The translations under genes and the position numbers were made by a program. The notes beneath the pieces were generated by a model that did no database searches, was not told the DNA's origin, and worked only from the letters and a program-made list of their open reading frames with translations. A stretch of DNA of 64,000 nucleotides, from positions 3,064,501 to 3,128,500 of the forward strand of contig JARHVA010000666.1 of assembly GCA_037957365.1 (NCBI GenBank), written 5' to 3'. This document shows positions 23,560 to 36,400 of this stretch, one piece after another. Every line of letters starts with the position of its first letter. The stretch's first letter is position 1. The DNA comes from Torreya grandis (taxonomy: Eukaryota; Streptophyta; Pinopsida; Cupressales; Taxaceae).

Positions 23560-24620
23560 GGTGCCACCAAGTTCACACAAAGGCACCAAGGTTAGTCAGG
23601 ACATGTCTAATCCAAGTTGAGCAAAATACATAAAAATGGGTTCCCTATACTAAGGAAACTAGAAAAAGAGTGTTTAGATTAAGTAATGGAAACTTTTTTC
23701 CCTTCCAAGATATGAAGGAAGTAGACCTATCGAGATCTATGTAAATGACCTAAAGTCTTGCATCCCCAAATAAGTTGATCGAATGGGCATATTAGTGCAT
23801 ACACTAAAGAGCATTGCTACTCGATGGTGGGCAACACACAAGGATAACCTACCAATGTGGTAAGACATCAAGGGAAAAATAATCATAAGGTTTGGTAAGA
23901 GAAATGAGGACTTGGACATAGCAGCTTACTCAAGTGATTCAAACCCTATTTCACACATGTACATTTATGAAGAAACATGGATCAATTGTGGCAAAAATTT
24001 ACTGAGGAACCTATGGGTGCACACCTTCTACAAGACCCTCAAAACTTAGGTGTGAGCTTGGTACATTATAAATGAGATGCATAAGGAGATGATAAGTTGG
24101 GATACACTAAAGGAAAGGTTCATGCACATATTTTGCTTTTCTTATGAAGATTTGAGGATGTTTGAGCCATTACAGGTCATACACCAGGTAGTCTTTGAAG
24201 ACACTGCTATACTAGAAGAGCATCTCAAGGACATGTTTGGGGAGAAAGGACTAGCACTTCCCACCTTCTTTGAAGACAAGGTGCTCAATAGAGACTCTAG
24301 TGAAGAAGATGATGAGACTTGGAAGGAGCATAATTGGAAGGTTCTAGTAGGTAAGAAAAGGGTCATGTACTAAGTAAATGAGAACATCGTATATGAATAC
24401 ATAATTACTCATCTACACATTGACACTATAGAAGGGATAAGTTAGGTGGAAGACTACCATCAAGCACAAAATGATCCATATCATGCACCACTTCAAACCA
24501 TGAAAGTGGACATCAACACGAAAGGTGAAATTAAGATCATCACCATAGGTGTATATTGGTCTGAAGTAGATATGGCATAGATTGTCAAGATAGTGAAGGA
24601 ATTTTAAGATTTATTCCCTT
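23560..24620 (+). pseudogene. second gag-like block of element II, between protease and RT
   Basis: After the nested element the reading resumes with Lys/Ser/Pro-rich sequence. From 23706 it is strongly gag-like: YEGSRPIEIYVNDLK, IATRWWATHKDNLPMW, IIIRFGKRNEDLDIAAYSS and EMISWDTLKERFMHIFCFSY. This is the W-W...W-x-D-x-K...F pattern of a plant gypsy capsid region. The 24077-24373 frame is fully open for 98 codons and ends in an acidic DSSEEDDE stretch. The block shares frame 2 with the RT that follows, so both belong to one polyprotein. Gag-like sequence downstream of protease is unusual. It could be a duplicated or captured gag segment, or a remnant of another element fused in. The resemblance is by eye only. 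Confidence 0.55.
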
Positions 24621-25380
24621 GAAACTATCAAGACTTGAAGGGAACCCACCCTTCCTTGGGTAAGATGATCATCAATTTCATGGATGGCATGAGACCCATA
24701 AATAAATTCCCATACCACATGAACCCCAATCTTCGTGCTAAGTTAAAAATAGAGATTGATGGGATGCTAGCCACAAGGATCATATATCTGGTATAGGAGT
24801 CAAACTAAGTAAGTCCCATGGTCATTAGTATAAGGAAGGATGGGTGCATTAGAATATGAATTTATTATCAAATCTTGAATACTGCCTATGTTATCGACCC
24901 CTTTTCAACACCATTTATAGATAAGGTCATAGATGGTGTCACCAATTTTGAAATATACATGTTCAATTATGTATTTTTGGGATACCATCAAGTGAAAATA
25001 GAGGATGAAGATAAGCTAAAGACAACCTTTGAAATTCAATGGGGTTGTTTTTCATATAACATAATGCCCTTTGGGCTCAAGAAAATGCTAGTTGTCTTCT
25101 CTAGGGTAGTCATCATGACATTCAAGGACTTTATTCATCAATTTATCTAAGTATACCTTGATGATTAGACCATGTATGGCCTCATCATGGACCACTATGA
25201 TAACCTGCACCTCATGTTTGAAATATGTATGCAACTAAAAATTTCATTAAGCTTAAAGAAGTGCATATTTCTAACTCCTTTTGGAACATTGCTCAAGTGC
25301 ATTGTCTATAAGGATGGTCTACTAGTAAACCCAAAAAATATCACCATTATTATTCAACTCCAAACCCCTTAGATGCAAAA
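24621..25380 (+). pseudogene. reverse transcriptase of element II (decayed)
   Basis: Blocks appear in order. First comes a lead-in with LRAKLKIEIDGMLATRII, then YQILNTAYVIDPFSTPFID. FLGYHQVKIEDEDKLKTTF, GCFSYNIMPFGLKK and the catalytic YLDD at about 25153-25164 follow, with a stop directly after it. The thumb region reads LKKCIFLTPFGTLLKCIVY and DGLLVNPKNI. This is a standard Ty3/gypsy RT, with roughly one stop per 40 codons and the YLDD residues preserved. It would have copied element RNA using the tRNA-Asp primer. Confidence 0.88.
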
Positions 25381-25850
25381 GGATGTTCACAATTTCCTAG
25401 GCCATTATGGCTACTATAGGAAATTCAACAGGAGCTATGCAAGGATTACATCACCTCTAGAATAACTCTTGTGCAAGGAAGGCCTATTTTATTGGGGCCA
25501 GGCACAAGAAGAGGCACTTGAAACCTTGAAGTTGAAATTGACTAGTGCACTAATATTAAAATATCTAAATTAGATGACCCCATTTCAAATCCATGTTGAT
25601 GCCTCCAAATCCATCATTGGTACCATTCTAGTGTAACCAGGTGAAGGAAAGATGGACCATCTAATTTCCTTCACTAGTAGAAAGTTAACCCAAGAAGATC
25701 AAAACTTTATGACAACAAAGCGAGAGGTGATTTTCATGGTATATGTAGTATATAAGTTTAGATAATACCTAATGGCTACTCCTTTCATTTTATTCATTAA
25801 TCATGAAGTTCTCAAATACCTCATCAACAAGTGAGTACTACATGGGCACA
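25381..25850 (+). pseudogene. RNase H of element II (decayed)
   Basis: The RT connection (HNFLGHYGYYRKFNRSYARI, then LFYWGQAQEEALETLKLKL) leads into RNase H. FQIHVDASKSIIGTILV carries the first Asp. SRKLTQEDQNFMTTKREVIF carries the Glu. LFINHEVLKYLI has Asn where the next catalytic Asp is expected. Several stops are present. I found no second, archaeal-type RNase H after it, unlike element VII. The product would degrade RNA in RNA-DNA hybrids during replication. Confidence 0.82.
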
Positions 25851-26059
25851 TATGTATATGGATAGTTCTTTTCCAATAATTCTAATTTTACATTATCATC
25901 AAGCCTAAAAAGTAAATGTAGGCCCTGACCATTTGTTGCACATTGAATCTAGTGATGTATCAATTTTAATTGAATATGATATACCAAATGCACAGTTATA
26001 TAGAGTCCAACATGTTCCCAAGGACCTAACAGAGATCATCACCTTCTTGACTTCTAGAC

Positions 26060-27291
26060 TATCACCCTAGACCATATCTAAAAAAGAGAAAATAACTCAT
26101 TGTTCGTGCCACCCCATTCCAACTCATTGAGGGGGAACTTTACAAGATGAATCAGGATGAATTCCTCTATTGATGTGTTCTTGAGCATGAAAGGGACTCC
26201 ATCTTGCAATAGGTGCATGAGGGAATTATAAGAGGCCATTACATTGGTGATGCAACAACACAAAAGATCTTATAGTCAAGCTTGTGATGGCCAATCCTAT
26301 TTCAAGATTCTAAGGAGTGCATAAAGGCATGTGATATATTCTAGTACATAAAAAAACCCAATGATTAGGATTAGATTCCTCTCATCCCTATCATCGCCTA
26401 AATGCCTTTTAAAAAATGGGACATTGACTTTTTTGGTCCCATCACTCCTATAACTCGATGCACAAGTTCATGGTACATTCTGGAAGCCACTAACTATTTC
26501 ACTAGGTGGGTTAAGGCTATATCAACCAAAGACTACATAGACGTAATAGCTACACACTTCATATGGGAAAATATCATAAGTAGCAACATGTGCCCATTAA
26601 TTTTGATGAGTGATAGTGCTACCCATTTCATCAATGAAATGGTGAAAATTATCCCAAATGAGCACATGGTGGTACACCACAAAACAACACCCATCACCCA
26701 CAAGCCAACGGCACAACTAAAGCCTTTAAAAAATCTTAGGGATGTGTCTCACTAGTATATGTAATGTTGGGCATAATAAATGGGATGACCATGTTTTCAT
26801 GGTACTATGGGATTACCACACAACGTATAAGCATCTAACCAAGGAAACACCATTTCAATTAGTGTTGGCACTGAAGCCATACTACCGATAGAATTTATCA
26901 TCCCATCACTATGCATTGTATGCATTAGTCACTTAGATGACCAAAAGTCACTATAGGAAATACTAGAGGACTTGGAGCATTTAGATGAGAAGCACGCTCA
27001 AGAAAGGTGGAGATAGCAAATCAAAAAATCATGCCAAAAGAGTTGGCATGATAAACACATCAGATAGAAAGAATTAACTAAAGGGGCATTAGTATTACTC
27101 TATGACTCCAAGTATCTTAAGCACCCAAGAAAACTATAGATAAGGTATATGGGTCCCTACATCATCCATCAAATATTGGATATTGGAACATGCAAACTAT
27201 GCACACTCACTAGTGAAATGATCCCTAGACATTTCAATGGCAATCACTTAAAGTTATATAATCAAGTAGCACCTACACCACAAAAACATTG
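26060..27291 (+). pseudogene. integrase of element II (decayed)
   Basis: Zinc-binding HHCC region at about 26205-26350: VHEGIIRGHYIG ... CIKACDIF, with the last Cys replaced. The catalytic core opens at 26402: KWDIDFFGPITPI with the first Asp, then LILMSDSATHFI with the second Asp (the usual Asn-Gly is lost). The third motif is decayed at TAQLKPLKNL, with no Glu. The C-terminal part (about 26960-27291) reads GALVLLYDSKYLKHPRKL, then RYMGPYIIHQILDIGTCKL and FNGNHLKLYNQ, the usual GPF/Y-type end. No chromodomain is seen. It would have inserted the cDNA copy; this copy is dead. Confidence 0.87.
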
Positions 27292-28329
27292 ACTTATTGG
27301 TCACAAATCAGATTCAATGTAATGACCATACATAATCTTGGTGCAATCCAAGCCCATTAATAAGCTAAGTTTTGGTTCTTCTAAAGATTAACAATAGGTG
27401 GCATGAGATGGCCATAGAGATCCCTAGGTTCTACCACTCCATGCATAAATCCAATCAGGCGAGTTGAGCACTTGCACCAACAAGCACATGAGGCCAGACA
27501 CCTAATTTATGGGCATGTGAAGTCTATAAATCAAGTACTTAGAAAAAGAAACATCTATGCAAGAGGTACATAGTGATCTGGTGAGAAGATACCAAGAACT
27601 AGAGGACTAATGCAAGGAATTTATATGGGGTAGGATGAGCCAAAGAAAGATGATGCATAGAAATTCAAACAAGGAGAGAAAAGTGTGATTTAGATGAAAG
27701 CATAGTTAGAAAAGAACATGAGACCTAGGAGGTTGAATCGCATGCATATGAGGTTTACCCAAGTTACCACAAGAAAGGTAATGGTCACACCATGTGAGGA
27801 ACATAGAAGGAAGTCATTTAAGATAGTTGACATCCACCCATGAGTTGGTAGGAAATGATTGATTTGAACCACTAGTCACATCATCAAAAATACCATTGGA
27901 AATAATAAATGAGGTGGTAATAACATGATGACATGCATTAAATAAAGGGATATGAAGGATCTTAGAAGATTTTGAATATTTATTTCATTCCCTTTTAAAT
28001 ATGTACAAATCTCCTCATAAACACCTACAATAAAGGTAGTAGGTCAACCAAGAGGTTATAAAGGCATGGTCATGCAAATGTGCTAGGTTACACTCTATAA
28101 ATTGAAGATTATACAAACTTAAAGAGAGCCGAAGAGAAAAACTAGGTTGTCAAAAAATACACAACATAGAAAATTGGGCATGAACTAAGGCACAGCGAGA
28201 AGGAAATGCATCCACAAGAATGAGCAAGGGAAATTACATCCTCAAAAGAAGGTAATATTCAAAAAGATAGTCCTAAATGAACTACCTAAAGGTCACCATT
28301 AGGGGATTTAGAAAACCTCATATCCTAAG
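27292..28329 (+). other. spacer after integrase of element II with weak coding character
   Basis: No domain recognised. Around 27520-27640 a charged helical reading appears (YLEKETSMQEVHSDLVRRYQ, ELED). It may be the start of the downstream ORF or a separate small ORF. The rest is decayed. Confidence 0.35.
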
Positions 28330-31300
28330 GTTTAATTCTAGCCACTTCAAAATGGTGAGGAAGCAAAAGAATGCGATCTCTATGGAAGAGTAGATAGAAT
28401 CCAAGTGGGCATGATTCAAGGAGATAAAGGCAAAAAATACCATGGTATAGGTCATAAAAGGGGTAAGCATCACCATGATTGACCTAGAGGCACTCACCAT
28501 AATTTCTTATCAATACATGTAGTTTTCCCTCAAGGTATTGGTAGGAGAAAATATTTTCTCCTTTATCCACAATTTCTAGCTCAATGAGTATAACCACCAC
28601 ACTTTTAGCCATCTCCAAAATTTGGCACAAGATTAGATGGTAGATATTGGGCACGAGATGCCATAGGGGATGCATTGATTGATGTCTCAATTAGAGACAA
28701 GCTAATAGCTTCAAGTGCAACTCAGCTCTATGAGTTGCCCTAATTTGGGAAGCCATAAGAACTAATGCAATTTCTCATTTCACACATCCATGAGGACTGC
28801 ATCTAATTTCTAGGTAGGTACATGAAAATATCATCACAACTCATTAGGAGGATAACTAGGCTCCCAAATACTAGGAGGGACATTCATCAATTAATGAATG
28901 ATGAAGAAGTGGAGTGCATCACCCAATTGTTAAAATACTACAAAGGGGGTTTTTCCTTCCCCATCAAATATTACATTGACCTTGGGATGAGAGTGATGTC
29001 ATGATTTATCAATACTAAGTTATGTCTAAGAGGGTAATGGACTAATGTGTCCAAGACCTACTTATGCATCGCATACCATATGGCATAAGGGGTCCAGTTC
29101 AATATAGCCAAATTCATAGAAAATAAATTTGTGAAAAACATCATCAAATGCCACACTTATAAGGGAACTTTTAGGTGTGGATCCATCCTCATCCTCACCA
29201 TCATAGAGTAGATAGGAGTTCTAGATGGGGAGGGATATAATTTATGGGTATTTCTAAAACATCATGGATCCTCAGTGCATAAAAACCAAGAATTCACCTA
29301 CCCTACCTCTATTAGTGAAAATTATAAAGCATGGGTGATGAAGTGGTATGCCTAATATATAGAAGCCTTCAGGCTTGAATGATGCATTCATCAAGGGTTG
29401 TCAAAGAGTTTGTTTAGAATGGTGATTTTTGCCATGATGAACCACTACTATTTAGTGCACCTAGCACTAAAGGATGGCACAAGGTTTAGGTGGCTAAAAC
29501 TACGTTATGCCTTCTTATAAAAATACTTTAGTTAGGCACTACAATGTATCCCCAATGCATAATAGATATAAATCCCAATTGGAGAACTAGACATGAAGAG
29601 GTGCAGAATCAGGTGTGAGTTTGTCTACACCAATGTGAAAGCCACCAAAGATGAAGAATATGAATTGGATAGCCCTGACATCACTCTCATCCTCATAGTA
29701 TCAATAGTTGCCTACATCCATAAGATATACTATGAAGTGAAGTTGAGGAAGAAGGTGGCTCAAGCATCCAGTGTAGAAGGTAGCACCGACCCTTTGTTTC
29801 AAATAGGAGAAAAGGGGACCCTAGTGCTTGATGTAAGCGAAGAACCCCCTAAGAAAAAAAGGGGGAAACCTTGGAGTAAATTTAGATGCATCTACAAAGA
29901 AAGATCACCTCAAAAGGAGAAGTGTCTACCTCAAAGATGCAAAAAAGGAGCAAGAAGACCATAGCAAAAAGGGAAAAGCCCTCCTCTTCTGTGCCTATAA
30001 TAGTTATATCTAAAAAAGAGATAGAAGATTCAAAGGAAGGATAATGGGGGACTAGCACATATATTGTGAAGGAGGGATCCCTTAAGTAATAAACCCCCTC
30101 TTCATACCCTCAACCTAAGCCAAAGAAGAAAAAGCATAGCTAAAGACCCTTGGATAGGTATAACTTCAGAAGGCATAAGTATGGGACTTGAAAGAACAAA
30201 AGGAGGAGATGGCTAGGGTATGGGTGACTAAGGAGGTGATCAAGATGACATAATCTAAGGTGATGAAAGGAGTGGAGCACCTAGTGAATGCAAAGGAAAG
30301 CAATCATGAAGAAAAAGGGGTTAGGATTATCCCATCCAGTGTACCAATAGATGAAGAGCTAAGGTACAAATGGGAGGTCATGGGCTTGAATCAATAATAA
30401 ATTGAGGAAGTGCTAAAATTAGATCAAAAGCATAGAAAGATGAGAGAGATCAGTATGTCTTAAGCCAACATTGACAAAATTAGGGCCACTGAGATCAGAG
30501 CCAATGAATAAAAGTGCATCATGCAAAGGAAGGCCAAGAAGGAGAAAGCTACCATTGGTATGGAGCATAGAAATAAAAAATATATAAGAGGCACATAGCA
30601 CTTCCACCAGGACAACAAAGGAAGCCACACATTAGGCATGCCCATTTCCTGAAAGGGTGCCTAGGAACATAGAAGGCAATACCGACCTTGAACAATAGTA
30701 AATAGAAAAAGGAGGAGAGGAAGAAAGAAGGGAAGAGGAAGGAGAAGGAGATGGTGAAAAGGAAGAAGAAACTAGAGATGAAGAAGAACCCAGCTTGGAC
30801 TCTAGCTAGGAAAAATATGTGGTAGAAGAAGAAACTAATATGCTTGAGAACAAGGGGTGGGTGCAAGAGGGATTTAAGGAGGATGACTACTATCTACAAT
30901 AATGCATACCTCAAAAGGTTGCAACTAGAATGACATGCCACCAGGTACCTTGAGCACTTGATTGCTTATGGACAAACCTAATTTTGAAGTTTTGACAAAA
31001 GCAATCAGAGATCCCTTGAAGCTAGAGACATGGTACTCCTAAAAACTCCTCAATCCTAGAGATATAAACCCTATGCACTTTACCAATGCCCTGATCAAGA
31101 TGGAATCTTCCATGGCTTGTAAGAACATCATCAATGATGTTTGAGCCCAAAACTAGAATAAAATAGCAAAGGACATTAAAAAGGACTTCAAGAGACCAAA
31201 TCTAAGCTCCAATAGATTTCCCAATGCATCAAAAAGGTGGAACCTTCCCTCTTGGACAACATAAGCTCTAAAGGAATAAATTAAATAGACCAAGTATGTG

Positions 31301-31836
31301 TCTTGGTTGAAAAAATGATCCCAACGATGAAGCTAGTGCAGGAAGAATTGAAAGACCCTTGGGATCACCTTAGAAAAGAGTTGAGTGGGAAGCTTAAAAG
31401 GATTGAAGAGCTCTTTAACCAATTAGAGGTATGAATAGAAGAGGTAGATGCAATTATTTATAAATTCATCAACCAGTCCAAAGTCATCAATGCATGCCTG
31501 AAGAAAACAAAGGATGAAAAAGAGGTCTTAGGCCAGTAGGATGTTGCAGTCAAAAAAAGTGAGCACCCACAAATTATGACAAAAGTAAACTTATTGAGCT
31601 CTCATTTGAAGACATAGGAGTAAGAACTAGAGGTGGTCTTCCATGCCTTCTATACAAGTGCAAGTGGGCAAGGTGAAATTTTGGAAGGTGTAGTCAAAAG
31701 CACCAAAGAAAGGCTCAAGCCCTACAAAAGAGAACTAGAAAGCATGGATGTACTCATTCTTGAGGAAGCCTCCACCTTGACAGATGGCACCATTAAGCAA
31801 TTGAAGAATTTAATTGAGGGATTTGAGACATGCTAA
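28330..31836 (+). pseudogene. long ORF of element II in the envelope position, unidentified
   Basis: I do not recognise the product. Coding character runs for about 1100 codons between integrase and 3' LTR. Frame 1 is open at 28822-29004, 29593-29964 and 31633-31836; other stretches shift frame. The first third is globular (SQLIRRITRLPNTRRDIHQ, EVECITQLLKYYKGGFSF, YKGTFRCGSILILTIIE, FRWLKLRYAFL). A hydrophobic run ITLILIVSIVAYI lies at about 29680-29720. Basic clusters such as EEPPKKKRGKPW follow, then a long charged part with heptad-like and acidic runs (30180-30880). The last segment is helical and ends at a stop at 31836, 90 bp before the LTR. Athila elements carry an env-like ORF here. 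A single hydrophobic stretch and a nuclear-type basic cluster do not settle whether this one is envelope-like. Confidence 0.55.
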
Positions 31837-31915
31837 ACATGATTAGAAAAATATGCACTTGATTTTTGAATGCCTAGAAGGCTAATCGACTAGTCTAGGG
31901 TGGACTAGAATTTTG

Positions 31916-31926
31916 TATAGGGTAAA
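31916..31926 (+). other. polypurine tract of element II (decayed)
   Basis: TATAGGGTAAA directly precedes the LTR start at 31927. It is shorter and less pure than those of elements I and III. Confidence 0.5.
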
Positions 31927-33229
31927 TGTTGGCACCCTTTTTCCCTAAGTAGTATTCTCATGCCAACATGACAAAACTAGGTGCAAGGAATTCTTATGTG
32001 ATAATTACTTTGGTTTTGTCTTGGTTATACCAGATAGAGGAGTCCCACAAATACTTGTGCCAGTTGGCCAAGTAGTTTCTTCTCACCCAAATTTTTGATG
32101 GATGACACTCAAAGTATGAACATGATGGCAGATTCATGAAGCCAATAATTAAAGAGCATCATAAGCCTCAAGGCTTACCTAACTAGTCCTATATATGATG
32201 ACTCAAGGCTAGAGGAACATGGAGGCATAAATGGTGGAATAAATAGGTGAACTTCCACCACCTAACCATCCATTAGCACATGCCTACCCAATCAACCAAA
32301 GGGGTGGCCAACACCTATTTAAAGAAGAAACCTCTAAGAGCAAAAGGGGGAGAGATAATAATGGTGATTAAAAGGAGATAACATAGTAAAGATTGACACA
32401 TATGTAATTAGATTACAAATGAGGATGGCTTATGTTTATTAATAGTAGACCCAGCCTTGATTAGTCTACACTCACCTATGAGTTGTTGGACATGAAGGTA
32501 TCATGTTGGGTTGAGGCCCAAATTGATCTTATAACTATCATTTTGAAATACAAATGAAACCAATCACTTGTAGGAAATATGTGTTGAATACCCCCTCTGG
32601 TATAATCTTTAATAATTAAATATGGTTTTGATATATATATTCTCTATTAGTATAAGTGGTAATTAGATAAGTCATGTGAGGATCTACAGAGCCAATTCTG
32701 GTTGACCATCATGATGCATGGTAATCCATAGTTAGTAATGACCTAGCTTGTGTTAAGCACTAAGTGAACCTGACCCTATCAAAAGAAAGGAGCCAAGTAG
32801 ATCAAGAAAAGATGAGAATGTCTCCTAGACATCTCGACCCAGTTAGTGCCTAAATCAATAGTCAGACTAGATGTGCACCATTATGACTGATAATTAAACT
32901 CTAAAATCATCAAGTAACCATTAACTTGATCATTAAAATAACCTTGAGTAGATGAATCCCAATGGCATGCCCCATTGACCAAACCAAAGTTTCACCATGT
33001 TCTAACTAGCCTAATGTGGGCCTTGATCCTTTCATCATTGCACTTCAGGTGAGTGTTCAAGGTTTGCACCTTGAGTGAATTGGATGCCAATACAGAGATG
33101 TGATAAATGTTGCACCTAACCTAGTGCTAAAATCCTTATGCCTTGTTATCTTAAAGCACCAAACTAGTAGTCTGAGTTAATAAGAGCAATGGGCACTACT
33201 ATAAGAAATTAATACTTTCCAATACAACA
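31927..33229 (+). repeat. 3' LTR of element II
   Basis: Starts TGTTGGCACCC and ends TACAACA. It is collinear with 13509-14810 and followed by CCCTC. Confidence 0.93.
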
Positions 33230-33234
33230 CCCTC
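33230..33234. repeat. right target-site duplication of element II (CCCTC)
   Basis: Exact match to 13504-13508. Confidence 0.9.
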
Positions 33235-33460
33235 GTAAGAAATCTCTCATCTTCCCCTATGGATCCTCCACTTGTGATCTCTCCTCCACTTATGGCCCCT
33301 TCTCCACTAGTTACTCCTTCACCTATGGCCCATTTCCTATTTATAACACCTTCATCTTCCATAGATTCTACTCCTACTTCTCCTAAGCATCTCCTACACA
33401 ATAGTCATCATCATGATCCTTTAGGAATGACTACATTTTTTGTTAAGGAGATTTGATGCA
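33235..33460 (+). pseudogene. element III polyprotein, continuation after nested insertion
   Basis: The Pro/Ser-rich reading of 12191-13503 resumes here: PPLVISPPLMAPSPL, then a Thr/Pro/Ser-rich run ending HDPLGMTTFFVKEI and a stop at about 33454. It looks like a low-complexity linker. No enzyme domain follows. Confidence 0.5.
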
Positions 33461-36400
33461 AAGTATTTTCTCAACTTTATCTAAAGATTGATGAGACCCT
33501 TGATGTATTTAGAATTTAGATTCATAAAGACTTATCAGATGTTATGGATAATGTGTGTGGATAAATCTACCAATATTATGAACTCAGCATGGTGTTCTTT
33601 AATTTCTTTCTTCATTATGGATTGGATGTGTGCTCCAAATTTATATGTATCTATCTTCTATCATTTGACATTGTGTCAAATTCTTACTTATTTTACATGA
33701 TTGCTTATTTTTCTCACTACATGTTGCTTATGGTGTCATTTTATTTCTTGTGTTCTATTATGGATTCTTTTTCATGATTAAATACATTTTCTCTATGAGT
33801 TCCTTTTTATATGGATATATTCATCTTTCTCATGATTATTTACTACCTTATCTATATAAACATGGATAATCATTATTGTGAATTGGTTATAAAAACCTTG
33901 CTCCCCTTAGTCATTCCTTCTTTACCCTATGATAAGTTAGAAAACAATTCATCTCATTATAATCTCCTTTTATCAGTCCCTCTTGGATCTCCTTTTTTTC
34001 CCCTTATTTCCTTTCGCAAACTAAGCATACACATCATTGAAACTTGAGATAACATATTGGCTCATAAGTAAGCATAAGTGTTTTAGTCAATCATGTCTTT
34101 TGATACTTAACTTCTTTTAGCCAAAGCCTAAATCTCATTTATATGTGTCACTTTGTCTCTCTTGATAGGTCATTCCAAGTCCGTATGGAGGGGGTATCTT
34201 AAAATCCATAAAAATTCAAAATCTAAATCATTTTAACAAAAGGAAAGGATACAAAATATAACATTAAAAAAAATTAAAAGCCAAATCACACTAAATGACA
34301 TGATTCTAAGCACCTCTCATTTTTCTAATTGAAGCTCAAACTCAAAAATTGGCCTCATGATAGAGTCAAGGTCCATGGGTTGTGGTAGGCCAGTAGTTTG
34401 GACAAAGAGAATAAAAATATTTTAGTGCTACCTACTTTATCATGAAATTACCCAATATTCATAGTAGACCGATGGCTCTATAAGAGGTCCTGAGGAATGG
34501 GGAACATCTTTTGAGAATATAAGTCTATTTTACTTTTCTTGTTCAAAAAAACCAATATGTATTGATCTAAGTACCTCACTTATTTGCCTACATAACTTTG
34601 TGCTTATAGTGAATAGGTATCCTTTTTATATTGATGGTCACTAGTCACTTAGTGTCTTTCTATGTCCATAGTGTGCCTCATGTTTCCTAAGGTCTTCTCA
34701 TAAAATGCTTAGGTTGTGCTTTTTACATTCCCTCTTTCATTCCCCACAATCCTAATATTTCCCCTAGAGAAATATTATTTTTTTCATTGATCACTCCCCC
34801 CAGAGATCCCATTTGTGAGTTGCAGTGTAAGACCTTCAATAAGACCAGGACTTCCTCACAAATTCCTAAAATTTCACATTACCATTCCAAATATACCCTT
34901 TAACATATTTTTCTCAATTTTTCCACCTCATTGGTGTTCCCTTTATGAGTTGTAGTGTAAGACTATGGATAGGACCTATCTTTCCTCATAAAATTTTCCA
35001 ATTCCCAAGTCGCATTAAAATTACATGTGTCAAATTTGAGACAAGTCATGATTGATTATGAGTTACACGTTAGTGACATGCTTCCCATCTTGATATAGTA
35101 TGTTTTATGCTTACTTCATTGATCTTTCACTTTTATCTTCTTATTTTTTGATTACATGTAAGAGTATAACCATTTTTCTTAAGTTTTTCATGCTTCCTAA
35201 CTTGAATTAGTGTGATCAATTTAAGTTCATTTTTCTAATTTTATTTCTCTTTTATACTTCCCAATGTGATTTAGTAAGATTAATTGACTTAATTTTTTTT
35301 TTATATATCATTTGTCTTTCATGTGCTTTCCATTTTATTACATTATTTTCATACATCCAAACATGATATAATGTGATTTTACTTGTTTTAATTTGGAACC
35401 AATCTTTTTCATGGTTTAAAAACATTTTGTTTTTTTGTATACCACTATTTGGTTTATTATACTTAGCCATTGTAATATAGTGTGTAGTATATTTGTTTGT
35501 GATTAATTATACTTTTCCAAGACCTTTTTGCTTGTTTTATTTTAACCATGCATGTGTATCACATAATGCTAGAAAATAAAATAATCCACATATATTTCCC
35601 ATAGCTTATACAATAAAAGTTAAATACATATGATAGAAAAAAATATATCCATGCATCAACAACCACAACCAAATCCAACTCATGAGATCAAATCTAAATG
35701 TCAAAACAATATATCTCTATATATCATGTATTTTATAAAATATAATGGTACAAAATAAAATATATATATAGCTCCATCTCTACAGCTAGGCTCCATCATG
35801 TTTATCCCATGGCCTACCCATGCTACCCATAGATGCCTCAAACTATCCCATTTACATAGTACTCTTTAATGAGGAAATCCAAGATCTCAATCATGATACC
35901 TATCTCTTTAGGTTTTCCACTCACACATGTACCTATCCAATCTAGATAGTGGTAGCCATGTGTACAACTCTCTCTTGAGATAGGGCATGGCAGGGATGTG
36001 CTTCTCCTAATCCCACCCCTACCGATGGCTATAATCCACCTTCACATTTTTGTAGCTACATTGTGGCCTCCCCCACCAGTCTAAACAAACCTACCTAAGC
36101 TGGGGAAAATAGTACCATAGGATCATCCAGTGTGGTGGGGTCATATGGTGCCAACACCTCATCCAAAATATCATGGTGTGCTATCATGACTAGGGATCCC
36201 CATCTAACCTCCTCAGTCACAAGATCTATAATATTAAAACTAGATAGATATTATATCACATGTACTCTAAAAATCCATATATCTACCTATAATCACATAT
36301 AACTAGTATTTTATTTCAAAAATTGTAATTATAACATTTCTTACTAGTCCCAGTGTCACCAACCACCATCTCTACATCTACTCATCCATCTATCATGGTC

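Larger units (their letters stand above)
13509..33229 (+). mobile_element. Athila-like LTR retrotransposon, element II, nested in III
   Basis: 1.30-kb LTRs, a perfect CCCTC duplication, and a decayed tRNA-Asp primer site. Plus-strand order is gag, protease, second gag-like block, RT, RNase H, integrase, then a long ORF before the 3' LTR. The element spans 19.7 kb including nested element I, so its own length is about 14.5 kb. The tRNA-Asp primer and the extra ORF in the envelope position are features of the Athila lineage. Assignment rests on those and on order, since I could not compute a phylogeny. LTR divergence is about 15 percent by eye, intermediate between elements I and III. Confidence 0.92.

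Noticed and set aside
30419..30866. Overlapping minus-strand frames with strongly hydrophobic, membrane-like translations
   Set aside because: They are antisense to the Lys/Glu-rich part of the element II 3' ORF; purine-rich sense codons read as Phe, Leu and Ser on the other strand.
35252..35470. 72-codon minus-strand frame in element III
   Set aside because: No family resemblance and located in T-rich DNA, where the antisense strand gives Lys/Asn-rich chance frames.
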